Below are positions 55,762 through 63,292 of a DNA stretch of 64,000 nucleotides, one piece after another (the first letter of the stretch is position 1; each line of letters begins with the position of its first letter). Below the pieces are notes generated by a model that did not search any database, was not told the origin of the DNA, and saw only the letters and a list, made by a program, of their open reading frames with translations. The DNA is from a virus, in IMG/VR virus record IMGVR_UViG_3300020207_000022, positions 1 to 64,000 of that record; one strand, 5' to 3'. The position numbers were made by a program, and so were the translations under genes.

Positions 55762-56822
55762 TAGAATTTGATGTCCTTGTTGACTTTAATGTCTGGTTGA
55801 AGTCCAAAAAACTTCAATACATTCGACATCTTTCCACGAACATACTGAGTAGCTTTACTAATGTATCCACCAATTTTACCTTTGACTTTCTGCAACATAC
55901 GTCTGAATGCATTTTCGTCTAGTTGTTCATTTTCTTCTTTGAGATTGGCATCCACGATAAGAGAAATCACAGACCAGAAGTTATACTCGCCTGTTTTCTT
56001 ACCGCCTAGTTTACGTGAGGATGTTTTGAAACGTGCTTGTAGTTTCATCTGATCCGCAATCTGTTTGCAGTACGCATCGTCGTATACGGATTTAATTTTT
56101 GTTGCAGATCCACTATGATCTGATACAACCATAAACTCTGCAGCAGAATTACTACCTTCACCATATTTCATAAAACCAGACATTGCCTCACGTGCAAATT
56201 CAATTTTGAATTGTTCGTTTGTTTGAAATAGTACACCCAGTTCATTCATAATAGTCTTGTGTGCAGCCTCACCTTGATTGACAAGAGGATTTTCACGAGA
56301 CTTAATAAGAGGACGCAATTGTGATGGAGCAAGAGATGTAGTTACAAAATCCTCAAAAATCCCCACAACCTTTTTCAATTGTGGAGATTCTTCGATTTTA
56401 GATTTTTCCATCGCTGCGTGGAATGTTGCGACTGACTCTGCTTTACCGCCAGACATCAATTGTGCCATTCCGATTTTCAATGATAGACGTTTATCACCAA
56501 TCAGAATGTCACACTTAGGTGTGGTGTCTGTCGCACCATAACTTTTCCAGAAACCAGTCAGTTTAGATTTTGCACGGCCGTATTGTTCTGCCTTGACATT
56601 ATTACCCAACTTAAAATGGTCTTTAATGTCTTGTGCAATGCGTTTACCCGCTTCGATATATTCGGGGTTCTGTAGAAGTAGAGTATGCACCTTGTCACTA
56701 ATACCTGCAGATGACGCATCGAAGGGTTGATTAGTAATTGCATACCAACCCATAACGATTGCAGCCTCGAAATCTTCTGCTTTGATTTTAGATTCCGTGA
56801 TGTAAGATTTGTAAGATTTCAT
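55761..56822 (-). CDS. Putative capsid-targeted protein with basic C-terminal peptide (353 residues)
   Basis: Starts at 56822 rather than 56864, since the longer start lies on the late promoter. N-terminus MKSYKSYITE|SKIK is the clearest match to the T4 capsid-targeting decapeptide. The middle has TPKCDILIGDKRLSLKIGMA, whose D...SLK spacing only loosely recalls PD-(D/E)XK nucleases, and LMSGGKAES. An L-D-E (301-303) precedes a 50-residue basic amphipathic end (RRMLQKVKGKIGGYISKATQ). Exact function unknown; part of the packaged group. Confidence 0.6.
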   Translation of the reverse strand: MKSYKSYITESKIKAEDFEAAIVMGWYAITNQPFDASSAGISDKVHTLLLQNPEYIEAGKRIAQDIKDHFKLGNNVKAEQYGRAKSKLTGFWKSYGATDTTPKCDILIGDKRLSLKIGMAQLMSGGKAESVATFHAAMEKSKIEESPQLKKVVGIFEDFVTTSLAPSQLRPLIKSRENPLVNQGEAAHKTIMNELGVLFQTNEQFKIEFAREAMSGFMKYGEGSNSAAEFMVVSDHSGSATKIKSVYDDAYCKQIADQMKLQARFKTSSRKLGGKKTGEYNFWSVISLIVDANLKEENEQLDENAFRRMLQKVKGKIGGYISKATQYVRGKMSNVLKFFGLQPDIKVNKDIKF

Positions 56823-56854
56823 GTTCGAACTCAAATTATTTTGTGCTTTCGAAC

Positions 56855-56862
56855 TATTTATC
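56855..56862 (-). promoter_or_regulatory. GATAAATA late-type promoter
   Basis: 7 of 8 matches to TATAAATA on the minus strand, 33 bases before the start at 56822, overlapping the helicase stop. Supports the shorter start for the capsid-targeted gene. Confidence 0.6.
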
Positions 56863-58270
56863 ATTGTAGACCACTTACATCGTCAAAGATATTCTTCTTT
56901 GGTTTCTTAAGAGCAGGTAGGTCATTAGGTAATGCAGGTTTAGTAACCTGTGACTGATTATCCATTGTCTGACCAATGTTGTCTTGCGCAGAATCTTCTA
57001 GATCATAGATCTTCATCTTTGATCTGTCAATACCCACAAGGAACCGACGATAGTAACCAGTGTCACCCCAACGGTTCTTTAGTTGTTTCAACATTAATTG
57101 ACCCAGTTGGTCAAGTTCTTCTGTAGTCACAAGTCCTAGAATGCAGTCGGCAGTGTGTGTAATTCCCATACTCTCTGAAGTATTAGTAAGGTCAACGTCA
57201 CTATTCCCATAGCCGTCACGATTGAACTGAGACGAAGTAACCACAGCACAATTAAATTCCATTGCAAGTCCACGTACCTCTTCTGCTATTGATTTAACTA
57301 ATGTATAACTGTTTGCAGCTGCCGCACCACGCACACGTGATGACGAACAGATGTTTAGATAATCTACGAAGATCAGATCAGGCACAAACCCTTTCTTCAT
57401 TCGTAGTTCGTTCAAGAGATGTCGGAAGTGTCCCACATGCGCAGACCCAGTTGGATATTCTTTGATAACCAACTTACCTGTTGTCTTTGACTTGTAACGG
57501 TTCATACGTTTATCAAACACGTCACGTGGCGTGATAGAAACATCATCCAATGTCACATCCATAATGTTCGCATCGATACGACGACCAATCTCTTCTTCTG
57601 CCATCTCCATTGTAATGTACAGAACATTCTTACCATACATGAGTGCGTTTGCAGCCATGTGACACTTGATAAGAGATTTACCACCACCAGTAGTGGCGAG
57701 TAAGACTGTCATAGACTTACGAGGCAGACCACCTTTGGTGATTTTGTTTAGGATGTCGATATCAAATGGGAGTCGTTCTTCTTTACGATGATAAAACTCA
57801 TAACGTGAGTCGTACTCTTCTAAGAAGTCGTGACCAACTGAAGTATCGAAACTGATACCAAGTGAGTCAGAGAGAAGTTTGGGGATGGACCCTTTGTCGA
57901 GTCCGTCCCCACTGCCTTCAAGTATATTAATTGACTTACGAATAGAATTGTATAGATCACGGTCTTGACAGAACTTCTCTGTCTCGTCAATTAAGAATTG
58001 GAGATCTGTTGAGTTGTCACGAGAGATACCAGATAATTCGGATTGTGCATCCTTGTACTGGTCTTCGTTCAAATCTTTTCGTTTATCAATAGAGAGTTTA
58101 AGAGCCTCCACAGAGGGAGGCTCCTTGTATTGTTCGACATACGATACAAAAGTGTTGAATACCTTTCGTAGTGTAATGTCTTCAAAGTAATCTTCCTTCA
58201 GATAAGGATATACCTTTCGGTAGTATTCCTCATTCAGAAGTAGATTCGATAAGATCGTCTGTTCTATCAT
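56861..58270 (-). CDS. 41: Replicative DNA helicase (T4 gp41/DnaB type)
   Basis: 469 residues. N-terminal helical domain (MIEQTILSNLLLNEEYYRKV), then the RecA-like motor with Walker A ATTGGGKSLIK, YITMEMAEEEIGRR, Walker B LIFVDYLNICSS and VVTSSQFNRDGYG. Unwinds DNA at the phage fork; loaded by gp59, partner of primase gp61. Overlaps UvsX by 41 bases. Confidence 0.93.
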   Translation of the reverse strand: MIEQTILSNLLLNEEYYRKVYPYLKEDYFEDITLRKVFNTFVSYVEQYKEPPSVEALKLSIDKRKDLNEDQYKDAQSELSGISRDNSTDLQFLIDETEKFCQDRDLYNSIRKSINILEGSGDGLDKGSIPKLLSDSLGISFDTSVGHDFLEEYDSRYEFYHRKEERLPFDIDILNKITKGGLPRKSMTVLLATTGGGKSLIKCHMAANALMYGKNVLYITMEMAEEEIGRRIDANIMDVTLDDVSITPRDVFDKRMNRYKSKTTGKLVIKEYPTGSAHVGHFRHLLNELRMKKGFVPDLIFVDYLNICSSSRVRGAAAANSYTLVKSIAEEVRGLAMEFNCAVVTSSQFNRDGYGNSDVDLTNTSESMGITHTADCILGLVTTEELDQLGQLMLKQLKNRWGDTGYYRRFLVGIDRSKMKIYDLEDSAQDNIGQTMDNQSQVTKPALPNDLPALKKPKKNIFDDVSGLQ

Positions 58271-59291
58271 CGTTGTGGTCCACGTTTAGTTTATACTTGC
58301 GCTCAATATACACGTTAAATGCGTCATTGGCAACAAGTTTCTCAAAGAATGCGTCATCTTGTTCGATGTCTTTTAGTCGACGACGAGGTTCGATAACTTC
58401 TCCTGTGTCCAAATCAACAAGGTTATACCAACCCTGTGTCGACTTGGAAATAAACCCAGCTTCCAGTGCGAGGTCAAATAGTGCTGACCACTTCTGAATA
58501 CCACTTTCGTAAAGAACTGTGAAAGGTAACTTTGACTTCTCTTTTACGAAACGTGACTTTTCGATGTTGATTGTGAACTTGAATCCTGCGAGATCTGTAC
58601 CATCCTTCTCTTGTGATTTGGTAATGATAAAAATCTGATTTGCAGAATAGTAGATCCCTGTACCACCTGATACGACAGCCTTAGGGAACATACCGATCTC
58701 TTGGTACACGTGATTGATTGCAATCAAAGGAATATTTTTTGCAGTCAACTTTGGTGTAACAATACGGAAGAGAGACTTCAATGCTTTTGCACGAGACATG
58801 TCAGCGACTGCTTTCTCGTTCATCGCATCTTCAACTTCTTTCTTCGATGCAAGGTTACCTACAGAGTCAATCATGATGAACACGTTGTCATCTTTCTCAA
58901 TCTGTTCCAACCTTTTGGTGATGTCAAACTTAAGTTGTTCAACATCTTCAACAGGGATGTGGATCACACGATCCGTATCAATGTTGTAACTTTCTAGATA
59001 CTCTGGTGTGATACCATACTCAGAGTCGTACAACAGCGCAACACCGTCTTCATACTTATCTAGATATGCCTTCATGCAGTACAGTGACAGCAAAGTCTTA
59101 AACGACTTTGACTGTCCTGCAACTACAGTAAGGCCTGGGATTAGTCCACCCTTCAGCGATCCACTAAACGCAATATTAACAATAGGAAGTTCCGTTTGAA
59201 TAGGATTCTTCTCTTCGAAAAAACTGGATTTAGAGAGAACTGAGGAAGACTTCACTGCTCCTGCTTTGAGCATTTTGTCTAAGAGACTCAT
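58230..59291 (-). CDS. uvsX: RecA-like recombinase UvsX
   Basis: 353 residues. Walker A AGQSKSFKTLL (the T4-like GxSKSFK form), VALLYDSEYGI, IDSVGNLASKKE and AINHVYQE match UvsX. Strand exchange for recombination-dependent replication, with gp32 and gp59. Acidic C-terminus. Confidence 0.93.
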   Translation of the reverse strand: MSLLDKMLKAGAVKSSSVLSKSSFFEEKNPIQTELPIVNIAFSGSLKGGLIPGLTVVAGQSKSFKTLLSLYCMKAYLDKYEDGVALLYDSEYGITPEYLESYNIDTDRVIHIPVEDVEQLKFDITKRLEQIEKDDNVFIMIDSVGNLASKKEVEDAMNEKAVADMSRAKALKSLFRIVTPKLTAKNIPLIAINHVYQEIGMFPKAVVSGGTGIYYSANQIFIITKSQEKDGTDLAGFKFTINIEKSRFVKEKSKLPFTVLYESGIQKWSALFDLALEAGFISKSTQGWYNLVDLDTGEVIEPRRRLKDIEQDDAFFEKLVANDAFNVYIERKYKLNVDHNDDRTDDLIESTSE

Positions 59292-59294
59292 AGT

Positions 59295-59609
59295 CTATTC
59301 CCCTTCTGCGATTACTCTCAACTTGTCTTTGTAATTTTGGATTTTCTCTACACGATCAGGCCAGAAGATTGTACTCTTTTCTGGTGACTTACACAGATTG
59401 TCAAGAAATGGAACAACCGAATGAAACAGTTTTTCCAGCCTTGCTTCCAATGCAATCTTCTCATTCATGAGATCACTGAGTTGTCCTTCGAGATCTTCTG
59501 CAGCAGCTTGAGTAGCTACTGCAGTTTCTTTTACTGCTTCAATTTCATCATCGATGAAACTAAAACCAAAGTCGAAATCGATTACATCTGTTGTCGATTT
59601 AGTACTCAT
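59295..59609 (-). CDS. Small coiled-coil protein between gp32 and UvsX (104 residues)
   Basis: 104 residues: DFDFGFSFIDDEIE start, then a coiled coil (AAEDLEGQLSDLMNEKIALE) and a short alpha/beta end. Gene position between gp32 and uvsX is typical for T4-like marine phages; function unknown, possibly a replication accessory. Confidence 0.6.
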   Translation of the reverse strand: MSTKSTTDVIDFDFGFSFIDDEIEAVKETAVATQAAAEDLEGQLSDLMNEKIALEARLEKLFHSVVPFLDNLCKSPEKSTIFWPDRVEKIQNYKDKLRVIAEGE

Positions 59610-59615
59610 ACCGTC

Positions 59616-60560
59616 TTAACCTTTTGCAAGTTCCTTGAAGATTGATAGATCATCATCGTCATCATCTACTGTAGATGAAGAACCTGTAGGAGCGGGTTCA
59701 AAAGGGATTGAGTCCTCTTCGACTGCAGGTGCAGTCTTCGCAAATGAAGGTGTGGCGGATAGATCTAGACCGTCATCTTCATCATCATATGCACTAGGAG
59801 CAGATGGACCTGCATCTTCACCAAGATCTAACACTCTATATAGTTTGGTTTTCAACTCCGCATAGGACTTGAAGTTCTTCGGATCAAGAAGTTCCTGTAG
59901 AGAATGTTCTTGGTTGTAGATGGTTTCCAATTCTGAATCATCATCAGACAATGGTGAAGGCGCATCGAACTCTGACTTATCATAGTTTGGGTAACCTTCG
60001 AACTGACGGATCTTCAGACGGAAGTTTGCACCTTCCCACAGATCAAATGGGTTTACAGGTGTCTCATCTTCGAACTGAGGATTCATTAGATCGTTCAGTT
60101 TGTCGAAGATTTTCTTACCGAACTGGTAAAGGAATACTTTACCTTCGTTCTCTGGATTCGCTGCATCCTTGATTACTTGGATGTTTGCGACATACTTCAG
60201 GCGGCGTTTCTGTTTACGTGCCTGTTCCTTATCTGAGTCAATACCAGAATTCCACAGTTTAGAGTTATACTCTGACACTGGGTCATCTTGGTTAAGAGTC
60301 GTCAAAGAGTTTTCGATATACCACTGACCAGATGGTCCTTGGAAACCGTGATCCCAAATACGCACGAAAGGCATCTCTTCACCCGCAGGCGCAGGCAAGA
60401 AACGAATGATTGCAAACCCATTGCCCGCTTTATCACGAGTAGGTTTCCAGAACTTTCCTTCGTTCGGATCTGAGTAAGATTTTTGGGAAATTTTATCCAG
60501 TTGTGCATTTAGTTTATCAAGTGATGCAGAACGAGATTTTTTAAGAGCTGCGAATGACAT
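59616..60560 (-). CDS. 32: Single-stranded DNA-binding protein gp32
   Basis: 314 residues. N-terminal LAST-like start (MSFAALKKSRSASLDKL, residues 1-17) for cooperativity, OB-fold core (PAPAGEEMPFVRIWDHGF, IENSLTTLNQDDPVSEYNS, ANIQVIKDAANPENEGK) and a long acidic C-terminal tail. The stretch corresponding to the T4 zinc site (NSLTTL...VSEYN) has no Cys, and no Cys occurs anywhere, so it is a zinc-free gp32. A consensus promoter (60694-60721) inside gp59 lies just upstream. Confidence 0.93.
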   Translation of the reverse strand: MSFAALKKSRSASLDKLNAQLDKISQKSYSDPNEGKFWKPTRDKAGNGFAIIRFLPAPAGEEMPFVRIWDHGFQGPSGQWYIENSLTTLNQDDPVSEYNSKLWNSGIDSDKEQARKQKRRLKYVANIQVIKDAANPENEGKVFLYQFGKKIFDKLNDLMNPQFEDETPVNPFDLWEGANFRLKIRQFEGYPNYDKSEFDAPSPLSDDDSELETIYNQEHSLQELLDPKNFKSYAELKTKLYRVLDLGEDAGPSAPSAYDDEDDGLDLSATPSFAKTAPAVEEDSIPFEPAPTGSSSTVDDDDDDLSIFKELAKG

Positions 60561-60608
60561 ATGTTTGTCTCCTTTATATTGCAGTGTATTACGTTGTATA
60601 GCGTTGTG

Positions 60609-61211
60609 TTAGATATCAAAGTGGTCCTTGACATAAGTCTTGTACCGTTTCATGTCCAACATCAGGAAAGGAAAATACTTTCTTGAGTGTTGTATTATAT
60701 CAGAAGCCACGAATTTGTCAAGTAGATTCTGCTCCCAATATGTAAAAATATTTGCAATGTGTATTAGTATTGCAAATGTTTCCAGACTTATTTTCTTCTG
60801 TAGATACAGAGTCAATACGACTGGGTGTTGACCATCGGTTACGAAGTTTGACTTCCAATCATCGTTAAGATGCTTTAAATCAGACTTGAAGTGATAACCC
60901 AACGAGTCAATCTTTTTCTTCCATTCGACATACAGAAAGTCGTCCTCTGCGATATCTCGAATCCATGCGTTTGGGTTCTTGACTAAGTTTGCAAGAAGAA
61001 CGTTTTCGTAGTCCTCATGTTTAGCGAGTTTTGCAAAGTAAAATGCATCGTTGCGACTTTTGAATGCGTCGAAGGATGCTCTTACCTTACCCCTATATTT
61101 ATGAAAATCGTAACTTGGCGAAGTAAAATGTTTCTTCATTGCGAGGTATTTTATGTACGCCTCATACGACTTATCATTCACATAACTCGGTAATGTCCTG
61201 TTGTTCATCAT
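60609..61211 (-). CDS. 59: Helicase loader gp59
   Basis: 200 residues, helical. VNDKSYEAYIKYLAMKKHF, FDAFKSRNDAFYFAKLAKHE and the C-terminal half with SFQ-type NFVTDGQHPVVL fit T4 gp59 in order and length. Loads gp41 on gp32-coated forks. Starts inside the gp33 gene and contains the gp32 promoter. Confidence 0.82.
   Translation of the reverse strand: MMNNRTLPSYVNDKSYEAYIKYLAMKKHFTSPSYDFHKYRGKVRASFDAFKSRNDAFYFAKLAKHEDYENVLLANLVKNPNAWIRDIAEDDFLYVEWKKKIDSLGYHFKSDLKHLNDDWKSNFVTDGQHPVVLTLYLQKKISLETFAILIHIANIFTYWEQNLLDKFVASDIIQHSRKYFPFLMLDMKRYKTYVKDHFDI
60694..60721 (-). promoter_or_regulatory. Sigma70-type promoter for gp32 inside gp59
   Basis: TTGACA, 16 bases, TATAAT on the minus strand, within the gp59 reading frame, about 130 bases before the gp32 start. 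Confidence 0.75.
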
Positions 61212-61425
61212 TTCGTTTTACCATCTTCAAACCGACTGCTTCTCTTCTTATTTTTTCTTTCAAAATAGACGACTTTTTGATGACATCTGCGACTGATTCG
61301 ATTTCCAAATTATGTTTATCTGCATAACTAATTAGTGCCTCGATATAAGGCACACCATTTGCAATTAAATCTGCAATGGCGAGGTGAATTTTTTCTGGTG
61401 TAAGTGACACCACATTATCTTTCAT
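61174..61425 (-). CDS. 33: Late transcription coactivator gp33-like protein
   Basis: 83 residues. The helical region VPYIEALISYADKHNLEIES and VADVIKKSSILKEKIRREA matches the gp33 of T4-like cyanophages, which bridges gp55-RNA polymerase to the sliding clamp at late promoters. Its presence agrees with the TATAAATA elements found. TAATG overlap with the bilin reductase. Confidence 0.78.
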   Translation of the reverse strand: MKDNVVSLTPEKIHLAIADLIANGVPYIEALISYADKHNLEIESVADVIKKSSILKEKIRREAVGLKMVKRNDEQQDITELCE

Positions 61426-62102
61426 TAATCTTCTATCTCCTGAAATAATATGTTATTCACATAATAATCTTTGTCTTCCTCACTAATACCCATAGCAAGG
61501 ATACTATTGTGCAACTGATGATTCTTTTTTTGGTTTATACAATACTTGTTGAGTAGATCCCTAGTAGGGAAATCAACCTGCACTGCTTGGTGATTCATAT
61601 TATCCATATAATAACATATTAATTCAGAAGTTGCAAGCAAAAATTTATCAGTTTCTTCTTCTCTTACATTACCCACAGCCATCATGTGATCACTGAAGAT
61701 CTCTTTAGCCCAGTCTGGAAGTTCACGAGGTTTCTTCCAAGTAAACTTTTGTGTCTCTTCATTGAAATGTTTACACATAACGTGATCATCATGAACGACA
61801 GGAGAGAAGTCAAAAAATGCACCGCTGATTTTGTTTGGTCCTGCAACAATGTCACATCCAAGGATAGGAAGATCCCATCCAGATTTTGGGAAGACATTTA
61901 AGTGCAGTAACCACAATCGTCGTTCTTCTAGCAAGTCAATTGTTTTCAAATGACATTTTTCGATGAGATCTGATTTCCAAAAATCGTCTTTCCATCCATC
62001 AAACTCTTGGACGTGTAGAGGATTTTCATACGAAATTAAGTGTTCATCGAATATACTACTTATGTTCTCAGCGAATTCTTTCAGTTTATCCTTGTGGTTC
62101 AT
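61425..62102 (-). CDS. pcyX: Ferredoxin-dependent bilin reductase (PcyA/PcyX-like)
   Basis: 225 residues, right size for the family. LHLNVFPKSGWDLPILGCDI (66-85) followed by VAGPNKISGAFFDFSPV (86-102), PRELPDWAKEIFSDH and YCINQKKNHQLH...YYVNNILF follow PcyA closely. Against Synechocystis PcyA, His88 and Asp105 align with His67 and Asp84 and Asn219 with Asn194, while Glu76 aligns with Lys53 and Asp220 with His195. Loss of Glu76 argues against phycocyanobilin formation; marine phage PcyX makes phycoerythrobilin. Follows heme oxygenase with a 17-base overlap. Confidence 0.85.
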   Translation of the reverse strand: MNHKDKLKEFAENISSIFDEHLISYENPLHVQEFDGWKDDFWKSDLIEKCHLKTIDLLEERRLWLLHLNVFPKSGWDLPILGCDIVAGPNKISGAFFDFSPVVHDDHVMCKHFNEETQKFTWKKPRELPDWAKEIFSDHMMAVGNVREEETDKFLLATSELICYYMDNMNHQAVQVDFPTRDLLNKYCINQKKNHQLHNSILAMGISEEDKDYYVNNILFQEIED

Positions 62103-62628
62103 TACTCAACTCTTCAAAAGAACGAAATGCGAAATCAAAACAAATTCTTGCTTCATCTGCCATAGAGTCATCAAGTAACGAACGAAGACCCTTGATCAAT
62201 TCATAACGATGTTCGAAATCGTAGTACTTACCACTGCCTGGCACCTTCTTCTTAATCATTTGACCGCCATGTAGGTCACCAAAGTGACGTACATATAAGT
62301 GTGCAAGAAGTTTATGATTATCGTTTTTAATTCCTTCAATGTAACCTACGTATTCGACAGTAGTATCTAACGCCTTTTCGATAGGAGAAAGGTTATACTC
62401 TTTCATCAGTTCTTGCATATCTTGAAAGATTGCGTCTGCACGGAACACACCACGCCATGGTTCTGGCAGATCCACCGCTCCTTCTAATGCACCATAACAG
62501 ATCATCTGATTGAAAAGATACTTTTGATAATCTTTAGGTTCGATATCTCCACTCATAAGCAAAGATGCAAATGGTGACTGTTCTGCTCTTTCGTGATGTT
62601 CCCATGTAAGTTCTTTTAGATTACTCAT
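62086..62628 (-). CDS. ho: Heme oxygenase
   Basis: 180 residues, slightly shorter than the 220-240 of cyanobacterial HO1. Proximal-ligand helix TWEHHERAEQ with His12 in the H-x-x-A-E pattern, YLFNQMICYGALE, and the distal helix YVRHFGDLHGGQM (G-D-x-x-G-G) are canonical. Converts heme to biliverdin, CO and iron, using ferredoxin. Gives biliverdin for the neighbouring bilin reductase. Overlaps the methyltransferase by 8 bases. Confidence 0.9.
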   Translation of the reverse strand: MSNLKELTWEHHERAEQSPFASLLMSGDIEPKDYQKYLFNQMICYGALEGAVDLPEPWRGVFRADAIFQDMQELMKEYNLSPIEKALDTTVEYVGYIEGIKNDNHKLLAHLYVRHFGDLHGGQMIKKKVPGSGKYYDFEHRYELIKGLRSLLDDSMADEARICFDFAFRSFEELSNEPQG

Positions 62629-63292
62629 TTGGTTCCTTTCTGTGAGGTATCATTCCAAAAATGAAATATCTTATACCTCTTTCTTCTCCTATTTCCATTT
62701 CCTTTAAAATTTTTGCCTCCATAGGCATTTGCAATTTAAATTCTTTCATGGACGAAACGCAGTTTATATGACCTTCTATATCCAACATGTTATTCGATTG
62801 ACATGCAATCCAAATGTTTCTTGGATTTTGTTTGTATTTTGGATTCAAATGCTGTAGGTGCATAATGTCAATCATATCATCCATGTGTTCACAGGAAGTG
62901 TTTATAACTAACAAATCGTTTGCGTCTTGTAATGTTTTAACTCTCTGTTTAGATAAATCTTGTTTACTAAAAATAACATTGTCATATTTGTGTAACTGTG
63001 TAGCAATGTGTCCCGCCTCTTCATCGATATCAAAACATATGATGTCCTTTACAAGCGGAGCCAACACAGGAACCAAAATAGAACCAAACCAAGATCCTAT
63101 AATTGTTACTGACAAATCTTTAGATAGTATACCACTTTCTAACACAGTTGTCAAGAGTTCTTTTTTCGAAATAAATTGATTAGGGCTAACAGAGTCCCAC
63201 AATTCAGTCGCTTTTTCTGGGAACCTCTGAGATATATGAACGATTCTGTTCATGTAGTCGATATCAATAGTGTTATTGTATAAGTCAATCAT
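62621..63292 (-). CDS. SAM-dependent methyltransferase-like protein
   Basis: 223 residues from ATG at 63292, overlapping the carbamoyltransferase stop as ATGA; the longer frame to 63457 is an out-of-frame reading. Motif I VTIIGSWFGSILVPVLAPLV and ICFDIDEEAGHIA, then LLVINTSCEHMDD as the post-motif. Function unknown. The promoter of the ho-pcyX pair lies inside it. Confidence 0.62.
   Translation of the reverse strand: MIDLYNNTIDIDYMNRIVHISQRFPEKATELWDSVSPNQFISKKELLTTVLESGILSKDLSVTIIGSWFGSILVPVLAPLVKDIICFDIDEEAGHIATQLHKYDNVIFSKQDLSKQRVKTLQDANDLLVINTSCEHMDDMIDIMHLQHLNPKYKQNPRNIWIACQSNNMLDIEGHINCVSSMKEFKLQMPMEAKILKEMEIGEERGIRYFIFGMIPHRKEPNE
63126..63154 (-). promoter_or_regulatory. Sigma70-type promoter upstream of ho-pcyX
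   Basis: TTGACA, 17 bases, TATACT on the minus strand, inside the methyltransferase gene and about 500 bases before the heme oxygenase start, so it likely feeds ho, pcyX, gp33 and gp59. Confidence 0.65.

Noticed and set aside
55761-56822. PD-(D/E)XK nuclease call for the 353-residue capsid-targeted protein
   Set aside because: D-x6-SLK spacing is suggestive but the required E/D-x-K is absent; left as unknown function.
56823-56864. Longer start of the capsid-targeted 353-residue protein
   Set aside because: The first codons form the GATAAATA promoter itself, and the resulting N-terminus does not fit the capsid-targeting pattern.
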